The position numbers and the translations under genes are program-made. 64,000 nt of DNA from Bryobacteraceae bacterium. GTDB taxonomy: Bacteria; Acidobacteriota; Terriglobia; Bryobacterales; Bryobacteraceae. This document shows positions 29,763 through 38,374 of the stretch, piece by piece. Under the pieces are notes generated by a model. It did no database searches. It worked only from the letters and a program-made list of their open reading frames with translations, and was not told where the DNA came from. The stretch covers positions 1 to 64,000 of the forward strand of contig JAHCHE010000021.1 in assembly GCA_026129905.1 (NCBI GenBank), in the 5' to 3' direction. Numbering within the stretch: position 1 is the stretch's first letter; each line of letters opens with the position of its first letter.

Positions 29763-32402
29763 TCAAAAACTCAGTTGCAGCATAAAGCGGAAGGTTCGTC
29801 CGTCGTTCAGCGTGTTGGTGATGTAGCCGAACTGGGGGCTGCTGAGGTTATGCCCCGGCTCGGCGAACTGCGGCGTGTTAAGGAAGTTGATGGACTCGGC
29901 GCGAAACAGGATTTCGTCGTCGCCACCGACGCGGAACCGCCGGGCGAGCGAAGCGTTCACGTTGGCGATGGGTCCCTTGCGAAAGGTGTTGGAGCCGAGA
30001 TTCCCGCGGGGCGCGGTGGGCTCGATGAAGGCGAACGCCGTAGCCGGCAGCAGTTCGCGCGAGGTGTCCGGGTGCCCGATCGTGCGCCCGAGCACCGAAG
30101 GATCCACCAGGTTAGGCCGATCGCCGCGCGTGCCATCGACGTTTCCGTAGCCTGGACCGTCGGACCCGGTACGCACGGAAAACGGCGTGCCCGTTTTCGC
30201 CAGGACCACGGCGCCCAGGCTCCAGGCGTCCAGCAGCCGGCGCTGCCATCGCGGCGCGCCGGGTATCGAAGGCAGATCGTAGGCGCCGCGAAGCAAAAAA
30301 GCGTGCGGCTGATCGAATTCACTGAGGCCCTTCCGGTCGCGATGCACCTCGAACTCGCCCTGGCTGTTGTTCTGGAACGCGTCGCGTCCGGCGGCGGTGT
30401 TGGAGTAACTGGTCCCCAGGTCGATCGCCTTGCTGAACCAGTAGGAAGCCTCGATGGAGGCGCCGCGCCAGCGCCGCAGCACAAGCGACGCCTTGGCCGC
30501 GTCGTAGTAGCCGAACGAGCCGTTCATCACGGTCCGGATTTCACCGACTTCCGGGTTGGGCCGGCGGTCCTGGACGGTATCGGTGATCTGCTCGATCCCG
30601 GAAACCGGCCGCGCGCGATTCAGCGCCCACATGTACAGCAGCTTGGGCGACCGGCTCCCTACGTAGCCCAACTGGAGCCCCCACCGGTTCGACAGCGCCG
30701 GCTCCCAACTGAAGTTGTACTGGTGCGAATAGGGCGCGACGAGGTCCGGCGAAAATGCCAGCAGCGTGTTGCGCACATCGGGAGTCAGCCCCGTGGCCAG
30801 CAACTCCGCCAGCGGCCGGCGCAGGTCGGGAACCTGGATTTCGAACTTGCTGTTGGAAGGGGGGTTGTAACGCATTTGCCCGTAGGTCACCGGGTAGATC
30901 TCTCCGTAGTGGAGGCCATAAGCGTTCCGGATGGATCCCCATTTGCCGGGAAGACGATACGCCAGGCCGAGCGAGGGCGCGAAGTTGTTCAAGTCGGAGC
31001 GGTATGGAATTTCGTCCAGTCGATTGACCTCGTACGGGCGCACGACCGGCTCGTACCGGAGCCCTATGTTCACCGTGAGGTTCGCCGCAGCGTTCCAGGC
31101 ATCGCCGGCGAAGAAACCCGCCTCCCAGTTTCGAAAGCCCCGATGCACGTGGCCGATGGCGCCGGAAAGCTGCGTCGCCGTTCCCATCCGCAGATTCGCG
31201 ATCGCGTCGCGACCGAAATCGCTGCTGAACGAAATGACGCCCCGGTGGCTGCTGGTTTCGCTTCCGTTGAGCTGCCGGCGCGTCAGGCGGAATCCGGCGT
31301 ACCAGGTGTGGCGGCCTCGGACCTGGCGGGAATCGCCGGCGTAGGTGAACTGGTTCTGGGCCCGATCGATGGGAATGCTCGAACTCGGGCCGAGCATCTC
31401 GAGCGCATCTTCGACAAGCACGAGCGGACCCACCGCATTCTTCTCCGGCACAAGCGTGGAACCCACCCGGCCGAAGCCCAGCGTGAAATTGGTAAGCGTG
31501 CGAGCGCTCCACTGCCGGTTCCAGGTCAGCCGGGCCTGGTGCGCCCTCGTCGTGGTGTCGGGGTTCTGTCCGGCGACGAGCTGGAAGGCCTGCACGCGTT
31601 CCAGAGTGAAGCTGTACGTGAGCATCAACCGGTCGGCGTCGCGCCGGGATTGCTCGAGACGGCCGGCGAGATGGTCGTCGTCGATACGTTGCAGTGAGTT
31701 CGTGTTTAATGCGCGCTCATTGATGTCCGTTCGGTTCGGCAATTCCGAAGGATAGGCGCCAAGGAATCGCTCGACCATCCGCCGAAGCGCCGGATCGGTC
31801 GTCAGCGGCGTGCGCTCCTGGGCCGTGGGAACAAGCACATTGCCGTTGACGTTGCCGCGGATCCTACGCCGGCTCGCATCGAGGGAGAAAAAGCCGCCGC
31901 GCCACGCCGGCGCTCCGGCGGTGAGGCCGTAATCGTTCTCGCGGGCGGGCTTGACGTTACCGGCTTGAAAGAAGGAGCGTGCGCTGAACAGGCTGTTCTG
32001 GTGCGTCCAGAAAGCGCTGCCGTGAAGCGCCGAGGATGCGGCGGAAGACAGGTGCGGCTCCGAACCCGGCTCATTGCCGTATTCGGCGGCGAAGTAGCGG
32101 CGGTCCGCCCGGAACTCGGTGACGATGGTGGCGGTGGCGCCGAGCCGCTGGTTGAGTTCCTTCAACGCGTTGTTGTCGATGGCGTTGAATTGGACATTTT
32201 CGTTGCGACGGCTCTCCCCGGCCGCGGAGTCCGTGCGGCCCATCAGGTTAAGCTGCGCCCGCCCCGCGGCGCCCGCCTGGCCGCCGTCGGAGGGGGATTG
32301 CTCCTCCGCAGCGGCAGGGGTCGCCGCATCTTCGGTCTTGTCCTGCGGACCGGCGAAGGCTGCCGGCCCGGCAAGGAGGGCAGCCACTAACAGGAGCGTC
32401 AC
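29763..32402 (-). CDS. Oar-type TonB-dependent outer-membrane receptor
   Basis: The product has about 880 residues. A signal peptide (TLLLVAALLAGPAAFAG) precedes an acidic linker, a short plug (NAIDNNALKELNQRLGATAT) and a large beta barrel ending FRFMLQLSF. Many acidobacterial receptors of this type start with a carboxypeptidase-like regulatory domain; here it is absent. The start is uncertain. GTG 32402 has AAGGA too close. ATT 32414 would give KKD before the hydrophobic core with CAGGTG at good spacing. GTG 32465 lies inside a dispersed hairpin repeat and is unlikely. It probably imports oligosaccharides or other large organic molecules; specificity is unknown. Confidence 0.88.
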   Translation of the reverse strand: MTLLLVAALLAGPAAFAGPQDKTEDAATPAAAEEQSPSDGGQAGAAGRAQLNLMGRTDSAAGESRRNENVQFNAIDNNALKELNQRLGATATIVTEFRADRRYFAAEYGNEPGSEPHLSSAASSALHGSAFWTHQNSLFSARSFFQAGNVKPARENDYGLTAGAPAWRGGFFSLDASRRRIRGNVNGNVLVPTAQERTPLTTDPALRRMVERFLGAYPSELPNRTDINERALNTNSLQRIDDDHLAGRLEQSRRDADRLMLTYSFTLERVQAFQLVAGQNPDTTTRAHQARLTWNRQWSARTLTNFTLGFGRVGSTLVPEKNAVGPLVLVEDALEMLGPSSSIPIDRAQNQFTYAGDSRQVRGRHTWYAGFRLTRRQLNGSETSSHRGVISFSSDFGRDAIANLRMGTATQLSGAIGHVHRGFRNWEAGFFAGDAWNAAANLTVNIGLRYEPVVRPYEVNRLDEIPYRSDLNNFAPSLGLAYRLPGKWGSIRNAYGLHYGEIYPVTYGQMRYNPPSNSKFEIQVPDLRRPLAELLATGLTPDVRNTLLAFSPDLVAPYSHQYNFSWEPALSNRWGLQLGYVGSRSPKLLYMWALNRARPVSGIEQITDTVQDRRPNPEVGEIRTVMNGSFGYYDAAKASLVLRRWRGASIEASYWFSKAIDLGTSYSNTAAGRDAFQNNSQGEFEVHRDRKGLSEFDQPHAFLLRGAYDLPSIPGAPRWQRRLLDAWSLGAVVLAKTGTPFSVRTGSDGPGYGNVDGTRGDRPNLVDPSVLGRTIGHPDTSRELLPATAFAFIEPTAPRGNLGSNTFRKGPIANVNASLARRFRVGGDDEILFRAESINFLNTPQFAEPGHNLSSPQFGYITNTLNDGRTFRFMLQLSF

Positions 32403-32457
32403 GTCCTTTTTAATATCGCACCTGGTGGGGGTGGGCGCGGCTTGTGCGCCGGCGCAG

Positions 32458-32505
32458 GAGTCCACACGAGTGTGGACTCGGCGCGCTGAGAGCGCACGCC
32501 ACGTC
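32458..32505. repeat. 48-bp double-hairpin element, copy 2
   Basis: Same orientation and 47 of 48 bases shared with 19702-19749. It abuts the stop of the shikimate-dehydrogenase-like gene and precedes the TonB receptor gene. It is a candidate terminator, REP-like element or nuclease-protection hairpin. Confidence 0.85.
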
Positions 32506-33456
32506 CTAACTTCGGGCCCGCGCCGCGATCTCCGACAGTTCTTCGAATACCGGGCCGCTGGACGGGATCTCCACCTGGAAAACGTCGGCGATGATAAACA
32601 GCCAGCCGTGGATGAAATATGTCCAGCCGTCCTCGACGCGGAGGTTGCGCCGTTGCTGCTGCGCCCTCGCCTGCCGCAGAAAAAGCAGATCGCCGCGATA
32701 GTTGAAGTCCCAGGCGATGCCGTTTTCGGGAAAAACCGCCTGGTCCGTGAGCGGAGAGCCGGGGGCGTCCTTGCCCAGGCCCGTCGCGTTGATGACCAGC
32801 GAGCCCGGCGAGAGCCGCTCCAGGATGCGGTCGCTCACCTCCGCGTGGGGCGCGTGGTGGTACTCGACGGGCACGCCGGCGGCTAGCCGCTGGTGAATGC
32901 GTTTCATATCCTCCAGCCTGCCGGCGCTCCGGTTTGCCACGTGAATGCGCGTGGGCCGATTGGCGCCGTGCGCGGCCTTCATCAGGCGCCAGGTGATGGC
33001 GATGGCGGACCCGCCGGCGCCGAGGACAAACGCTTCGGCCCCGGTTTGCGCCCAGTAGTTATCCGGGAGAAAGGAATCCAGGGCCAGGCCGCTCGTGATG
33101 GGGTCGGTGGCGCGGCCCACCAGTTTTCCGTCGCGCTTGGAGATGCAGCTTACTTCACCCATCGCCGCGGCGAACTCGTCCAGAGCGTCGAACTGGTCCC
33201 GGCACGCGTTCAACAAGTCGATCTTGTGCGTGGTGACAAGAGCGCCGCGCGATAGCGCATCGGACTTGATGAAGGCGAGCGCCGCGCGGTATTTCGCCGG
33301 CTCGTCATGGATCTTGAAATCCCATCCGCGAACGCGGGAATCGTCCAGGCCCAGGCGCTTTGCCCACTGGGGAAATACCCTCACGATGGAAGACTGGCCG
33401 GTGGTCACGCCGATGAAATGCAGCGTCGGATGGGTGGCGGGCTCAAACTCGCTCAT
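32506..33456 (-). CDS. Shikimate/quinate dehydrogenase-like protein
   Basis: The product is 316 residues. The N-terminal substrate domain has VTTHKIDLL with catalytic Lys78, where AroE has V-T-x-P-x-K, and ATDPITSG, where AroE has N-T-D-x-x-G. The C-terminal Rossmann domain has VLGAGGSA, and NRSAGR for phosphate-side recognition. AroE proper reduces 3-dehydroshikimate with NADPH. The altered residues around Lys and Asp, and the absence of other aro genes nearby, suggest a paralogue with a different substrate. It lies 21 bp downstream of the CehA-type gene on the same strand and is probably co-transcribed. The double-hairpin element directly follows its stop. Confidence 0.85.
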   Translation of the reverse strand: MSEFEPATHPTLHFIGVTTGQSSIVRVFPQWAKRLGLDDSRVRGWDFKIHDEPAKYRAALAFIKSDALSRGALVTTHKIDLLNACRDQFDALDEFAAAMGEVSCISKRDGKLVGRATDPITSGLALDSFLPDNYWAQTGAEAFVLGAGGSAIAITWRLMKAAHGANRPTRIHVANRSAGRLEDMKRIHQRLAAGVPVEYHHAPHAEVSDRILERLSPGSLVINATGLGKDAPGSPLTDQAVFPENGIAWDFNYRGDLLFLRQARAQQQRRNLRVEDGWTYFIHGWLFIIADVFQVEIPSSGPVFEELSEIAARARS

Positions 33457-33477
33457 GGGTTGCGGGGCGCATCGCCA

Positions 33478-35976
33478 TCAGCCGCCGGCGCGGGCCATCT
33501 TCTCCTGGTAATGCTTCCGGGCGTCGTCGAACATCCGCTCCGCCTGGCGGCGATTCGGATTCGGACCGAAATTGTTGCGCTCCACCAGGTACGCCCATTG
33601 ACGGTCGATCCACCGGAGCATCAGCGCCAGGTCGTCCCGCACGAGCACCGGCTTGCCGTCCACAAGGACATATATCGGCCCCGAGTGCGCCCGCGGAATG
33701 GCGCCTACTATGCCGCGGGCGGGGTGGCCGGCGACCCGCACGGCAAACCAGGAACTGCGGTCCACAGATACCGTCTTCTCGATTCGCCCGCTGAGCGCGT
33801 TCCCGCCTAACTCCGTCCGTTCGATTACTTCGCCGTTCCGGATGAGCTCGATCAGCCGCAGCGGAACGCGAGAGGCGATCTCGGCTGACAGCTTCGCCTC
33901 GTAAGGCTGTCCCGCCGGCGCGCGGATTTCGGCGCCCATCGGCTGGCCGTTCAACTCGAAGCGAATCAGCGGGCCGTTGGTGACGAATGCCCGGCCTTCG
34001 CGGTAGCGTTCGATCCACCGGTCCCAGCTCATCGCCGAGCCCACTTCGACGTACTGGCGCGCTCCGCCTGGGATCTGGTTGATGCCTCGCCAGTTGGTGA
34101 ACACGTCGGTGCCGGCGCCGGGGGACATTCGAAAGCCGCAGTTCAGAAAGCGATACCACATCTCGTAAGCCGCCTCGCCGAAGGGCAGGATGTCGATGGC
34201 GTCCATTGCGCCGAGCGCTGCCGTCACCGGGCTTTCCTTCGCTCCGAGGCTGGTGTCGAACACGTCGCGCGTCACGCCGCCGGTCGGATGCACGTACGTT
34301 ACCAGACCGCCCTGCTTGCGCGCGGCGATCGCCGCCATGGTGTTCAGCGGGAAATCGTACGGCGAATCGGACCCGATGACGCTGGTGTAGGAAGGCGGAA
34401 CCTGTTTCTTGATGTTGAGGAAGGCAATGTGTCCGAGCGGATCGCTGTTGCGGTACTCCTGTCCCCAATACAGCACGTACCGCGATCCGGACAGCGGATG
34501 CACCGCGCCGGTGAAGAACTCCTTGTCGTGGACGAAGGCGCCGGAGGCGTTGGCGACGATCATGTTGGCCGTGTTGAGGTCCTCGGCCTCCAGCCACCCC
34601 ATCGATTCCGGCGGGCGCTGGTAGTAGCTGCCGTTGTAATTGGCGTGAAAGTGGTTTTCGCCCGTGTACCAGCCGCGCTGGTTCCAGTTCGTCCACCGCT
34701 CCATCTGGAGGGTGACCTCGGTGGTCTGACCGGCCTGGACGGTGGCCGTGCGTTCCAGGAGGCGGTATTCGACGCCCTTCAGCGCGGTCAGCCGCAGTTC
34801 GCCAGCGGGCGCCGGAAACTCGTCGTCGCCGCTTCCAATGAAAAAGCCCTCGCGGTCGCCGCCCGCCTCGAGCGGGTAGTAGAAGATGGCCGAGCCGCGC
34901 GGCGCATACGCTTTTCCGTCGGCGGCGCGAACGTGAAGGCGGACGCGCGTCGGCTGCCCCAGTTCATCGACGATCTTCACTCTCACTTTTCCGGATGCGG
35001 CGCGGAACTTGAGATCCGTGAGCCGCACATGCGTTTTGTCGCCGCCGCCGATGGGCATCAGAAACAGGTCGAGGTTGCCCAGGTGATTCGACGCGTGGGC
35101 GATCCACTTCCCGTCCGGCGAGACCGCGGGAGCGAACTCGTCGCGCGGAGTGTTCGTGATGGGCGCGGGACGGCCGCCGGTCCGGGGGACGCGATACAGC
35201 TCGTAATCTCCCTTCCCGTTCACAATGACGTTCGACTGAATGACGTTCTCGCCGTCCGGCGTCACCGCCAGTGTGTCGGGCTGAACAATATCTTCCGCCC
35301 GGTAGTTTGTTATCGGCAGTTGAATCATCACCGGAACGTCGCCGGCCGGCATCGACCAGATTTGCGGCGCGCCCACCCGGGGCGCGGAGAAGAAAATCTC
35401 GTTGTGCTTCGGGCTCCACGCGACGGCGATCCAGTTCGCCGAGGGCCCGCGCTGCGGCGGCATCTGGCGGCGAACCGCCTTGCCCGAGGAAACGTCGATC
35501 TCGTGGACCAGCGACCCGCCGCCGGGCACGCCGAGGCCACACGCGATCGTCTGTCCGTCGGGCGACCACGCCAGCGTGCTCGCGACCGGGAACTCCGTCG
35601 GGATCTCGCGCTCGGTCCCGCCGGCCACGTCCACCACCATGAGCTTGCCCGAGATGTTCGGCAGCCGGCCGGCGGGGGTTCGGCCGGAAACGTAGGCGAT
35701 CCGGTCTCCCCGCGGCGACCAGGCGGGGTGCGCGTGATAGCCCGCTCCCGTCGTGATCTGCTCCGCGGGTCCACCCTCGCGCGCGGTTTGCCAGATACTG
35801 CCGAACAGCGTAAACGCGATCCGGCTGCCGTCTGGCGACCATGTCGGGTCCGTGGCGCCCCAGGTGGTTGGATCCGAATCGGCGGCGGAAGCGTCGCCGG
35901 TCCAGTGGCGGTAGCAAAGGCCGGCAATCAGCAGTCCCAGAAAGGCGGCCGTTACAGCTCGCGCAGCGGATTTCAT
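33478..35976 (-). CDS. Exported PD40 propeller and CehA/McbA metallohydrolase fusion
   Basis: The product is 832 residues. The N-terminal hydrophobic segment (AVTAAFLGLLIAGLCY) is a signal or anchor. Residues about 40-330 form TolB-like WD40/PD40 blades with repeated WSPDGSRIAF-type motifs. A beta-sandwich segment leads to a PHP-like CehA/McbA domain with ENHFHANYNG, TYVHPTGG and SPGAGTDVF, which supply His and Asp metal ligands. Relatives hydrolyse phospho- or carboxyl-ester-type bonds, but the substrate here is unknown. A TACATT box lies 6 nt before ATG 35976, with no ribosome site. The shikimate-dehydrogenase-like gene follows within 21 bp. Confidence 0.85.
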   Translation of the reverse strand: MKSAARAVTAAFLGLLIAGLCYRHWTGDASAADSDPTTWGATDPTWSPDGSRIAFTLFGSIWQTAREGGPAEQITTGAGYHAHPAWSPRGDRIAYVSGRTPAGRLPNISGKLMVVDVAGGTEREIPTEFPVASTLAWSPDGQTIACGLGVPGGGSLVHEIDVSSGKAVRRQMPPQRGPSANWIAVAWSPKHNEIFFSAPRVGAPQIWSMPAGDVPVMIQLPITNYRAEDIVQPDTLAVTPDGENVIQSNVIVNGKGDYELYRVPRTGGRPAPITNTPRDEFAPAVSPDGKWIAHASNHLGNLDLFLMPIGGGDKTHVRLTDLKFRAASGKVRVKIVDELGQPTRVRLHVRAADGKAYAPRGSAIFYYPLEAGGDREGFFIGSGDDEFPAPAGELRLTALKGVEYRLLERTATVQAGQTTEVTLQMERWTNWNQRGWYTGENHFHANYNGSYYQRPPESMGWLEAEDLNTANMIVANASGAFVHDKEFFTGAVHPLSGSRYVLYWGQEYRNSDPLGHIAFLNIKKQVPPSYTSVIGSDSPYDFPLNTMAAIAARKQGGLVTYVHPTGGVTRDVFDTSLGAKESPVTAALGAMDAIDILPFGEAAYEMWYRFLNCGFRMSPGAGTDVFTNWRGINQIPGGARQYVEVGSAMSWDRWIERYREGRAFVTNGPLIRFELNGQPMGAEIRAPAGQPYEAKLSAEIASRVPLRLIELIRNGEVIERTELGGNALSGRIEKTVSVDRSSWFAVRVAGHPARGIVGAIPRAHSGPIYVLVDGKPVLVRDDLALMLRWIDRQWAYLVERNNFGPNPNRRQAERMFDDARKHYQEKMARAGG

Positions 35977-36039
35977 GACGGGAATGTATCACATGCGCGG
36001 CCGGTTTGCGCGCGCCTGAACGCGCGTGGCGAACACTGA

Positions 36040-36045
36040 TATGAT
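36040..36045 (+). promoter_or_regulatory. -10-like box eight bases before ATG
   Basis: TATGAT ends 8 nt before ATG 36054, and no Shine-Dalgarno sequence intervenes. This predicts a leaderless or nearly leaderless mRNA for the aminotransferase. Confidence 0.45.
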
Positions 36046-36053
36046 TCGTCGGA

Positions 36054-37343
36054 ATGACCAAGGAAGAGATCATCCTCGCCCATCGAGAACATTTGTTCCC
36101 GTCCGTGTTCCACTACTTCCAGGAACCGCTCGTCATCACTCGCGCCAAGGACCAGTTCGTCTGGGACGCCGACGGCAACGAGTATCTCGACTTCTTCGGC
36201 GGCATCGTAACGGTGAGCGTCGGCCACTGTAACGAGGAGGTGAATCGCAAGATCCATGCGCAGACGGACCGGCTCCAGCACGTCTCCACCGTCTTCGCTA
36301 ACGAGCCGCAGGCGGCGCTGGCCCGCGACCTGGCCCAGATCACGCCCGGGGGGGCGTTGACGAAGTCGTTCTTCACCAACAGCGGAACGGAAGCCAACGA
36401 GACGGCAATCGTCGCCGCGCGCTGCTATACGGGCGCCGACGAGATCATCGCGCTGCGCCACTCCTATCACGGGCGCTCGTCGCTGGCGATGACGCTGTCG
36501 GCGCACAGCAACTGGCGCATCGGAGGCGCGCCGCAGGCCGGCGTCGTCCATGCGCACACCGCGTACTGCTATCGCTGCCCGTTCGGCCTCTCCTACCCGG
36601 ATTGCGGCGTGCGCTGCGCCCGAGACGTCGAGGAGTTGATTCGCACCACAACCTCCGGGCGCGTGGCCGCCTTCATCGGCGAGCCCATTCAGGGCGTCGG
36701 CGGCTTCATTACGCCGCCGCGCGAGTACTTCGGCATTGTGGCGGAAATCGTGCGCCGCTACGGCGGCATCGTCATCAGCGACGAAGTGCAGACCGGCTGG
36801 GGACGCACCGGCGGCAAGTGGTTCGGCATCGAACAATACGGGGTGACGCCCGACATCATGACCGGCGCCAAGGGCCTGGGCAACGGCACGCCCATCGGTC
36901 TTACGATCGCCCGGCCGGAAGTGGCGGACTCCGTCCGCGGCGTCACCATCTCGACCTTCGGCGGCAACCCGGTGGCCACCACCGCGGCCAAAGCGGTGCT
37001 GGACTTCATCAAGGAGCGCAATCTTGTGGATAATGCCGGCGAAGTCGGCGCGTATCTTCGCAATCGGCTTCTCGAACTCCAGGAGAAGCATCCGATCGTC
37101 GGCGAGGTTCGCGGCATGGGCCTGCTTCAGGCGATGGAACTGGTGGAGGACCGCGCGACCAAGGTTCCGGCGACGCAAAAGACGCTCCGGGTGATCGACG
37201 CGGCGCGCGAGAACCGCATCCTCATCGGACGCGGGGGCCTGTACGGCAACGTCATCCGCATGTCGCCGCCCTTGAACATCTCGAAAGCCGACGTCGACGA
37301 GTGCGTGACGCGCCTGGATGGCGCGCTGTCCGCCGTCAACTAG
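36054..37343 (+). CDS. Class III PLP-dependent aminotransferase (AGXT2-like)
   Basis: The product is 429 residues and cytosolic. The fold-type I features are plain: FFTNSGTEANETAI for the phosphate-binding turn, HSYHGRSS, GEPIQGVGGF, ISDEVQTGWGRTG with the PLP-binding Asp, and MTGAKGLGNG with the Schiff-base Lys. Sequence and length match alanine-glyoxylate aminotransferase 2-like and related omega-amino-acid transaminases. The exact amino donor cannot be fixed. A CYRCPFGLSYPDC segment carries paired cysteines typical of this subgroup. Its 3' end overlaps the convergent aromatic hydroxylase gene by 8 nt. Confidence 0.92.
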   Translation: MTKEEIILAHREHLFPSVFHYFQEPLVITRAKDQFVWDADGNEYLDFFGGIVTVSVGHCNEEVNRKIHAQTDRLQHVSTVFANEPQAALARDLAQITPGGALTKSFFTNSGTEANETAIVAARCYTGADEIIALRHSYHGRSSLAMTLSAHSNWRIGGAPQAGVVHAHTAYCYRCPFGLSYPDCGVRCARDVEELIRTTTSGRVAAFIGEPIQGVGGFITPPREYFGIVAEIVRRYGGIVISDEVQTGWGRTGGKWFGIEQYGVTPDIMTGAKGLGNGTPIGLTIARPEVADSVRGVTISTFGGNPVATTAAKAVLDFIKERNLVDNAGEVGAYLRNRLLELQEKHPIVGEVRGMGLLQAMELVEDRATKVPATQKTLRVIDAARENRILIGRGGLYGNVIRMSPPLNISKADVDECVTRLDGALSAVN

Positions 37344-38271
37344 ACGGATCCGCCCGCAGGAAGCTGCGCAGGTCCGTCTCGCTGACGCCGGGCTCGCCCG
37401 GAGCGACGTCGTTCAGCTTGCCGGCGCGCATCCACTTCTCGAGCCGGTCCACCAGATCGAACAGGTGATCGAACGAATCGACGATGAACAGCAGCGGTTG
37501 GTAACGGTCGATCTCGAACGCCTGGTTGATAGCCCATTCGATCTGCATCGGGTAGCGCTGCGGCCGGTCCGAGGCGACCGCGTGCTCGAGTTCGCCGTAG
37601 GAGCTGAGCAGGCCGCTGCCGTACGCGCAGACGCCGTTGCGGCCGCGCATCAGGCCGAACTCCACCGCGAACCAGAAGAATCGCGACAGCGCCTTGATGA
37701 TACTCGTCAGCCGCCGGCACTGTTCGGCTTCGTCCTTCACGGCGGCCGTCATATCCACGGCGGTGTGCGCGCAGTCGCCGAACCGAACCAGCGCCTCGGC
37801 AAACGCCCGGTCCGTGTGCATGGGAACGTGCCCGGCGATGTCGTGGAAAATATCCGGCTCCGGCAGATAGTCCAGCTTGTCGTGCGGCCGGATCGTGATC
37901 GTGGTGGGGAACTCGCGCCGCCGCAGGCAATCGAAGAACAGGAACGCCGGGACATAGCCGCTCACCGCGCGGGCCTCGAATCCTGTCAGCGGCCGCAGCG
38001 TGCGATTTACTTCCGCCAGCCTCGGCACACGGTCGCGCGGGAGCTCCAGCGCGTCGAGTCCGCGCAGGAAATGCTCGTTCGCATATCGTTCCCAGCGCGG
38101 CCGGATGCGGCCATACAGCCGTTTCCACGATTCGTGATTATCGTCTGAGTACAGCTCCCATGGCTGCTCGATGTACAACTCGCCGCGTGAGCGAGCTTCC
38201 TCGATGAAGGGCGCCTGGCCGGTGGTAAGGCCGGAGGTTAACAAACCGCCGCCCGGTAGGGTCAATGGCAT
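37336..38271 (-). CDS. Aromatic amino acid hydroxylase (phenylalanine 4-monooxygenase type)
   Basis: The product is 311 residues. Iron ligands His143 and His148 sit in DIFHDIAGHVPMH, and Glu204 in FWFAVEFGL, the 2-His-1-Glu facial triad of pterin-dependent hydroxylases. Residues about 40-300 cover the catalytic domain with no regulatory ACT domain, as usual for bacterial enzymes that turn Phe into Tyr. ATG 38271 is chosen because GGGAGG lies 7 nt upstream; longer starts at up to 38412 run through Arg-rich non-conserved sequence into lysS. A minus-strand TACAAT (38352-38347) could be the -10 box. The 3' end overlaps the convergent aminotransferase gene by 8 nt, so the pair may regulate each other. 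Confidence 0.92.
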   Translation of the reverse strand: MPLTLPGGGLLTSGLTTGQAPFIEEARSRGELYIEQPWELYSDDNHESWKRLYGRIRPRWERYANEHFLRGLDALELPRDRVPRLAEVNRTLRPLTGFEARAVSGYVPAFLFFDCLRRREFPTTITIRPHDKLDYLPEPDIFHDIAGHVPMHTDRAFAEALVRFGDCAHTAVDMTAAVKDEAEQCRRLTSIIKALSRFFWFAVEFGLMRGRNGVCAYGSGLLSSYGELEHAVASDRPQRYPMQIEWAINQAFEIDRYQPLLFIVDSFDHLFDLVDRLEKWMRAGKLNDVAPGEPGVSETDLRSFLRADPSS

Positions 38272-38374
38272 GGTCCGCCTCCCAGTCGTCGAGCCGGTCG
38301 GCTCGGCTTCTGGCCTCAGGCTAACAGAGCCCGCGAAATTGCCGCAATTGTAACGGCTGCGCCGGCCTTCGGCC

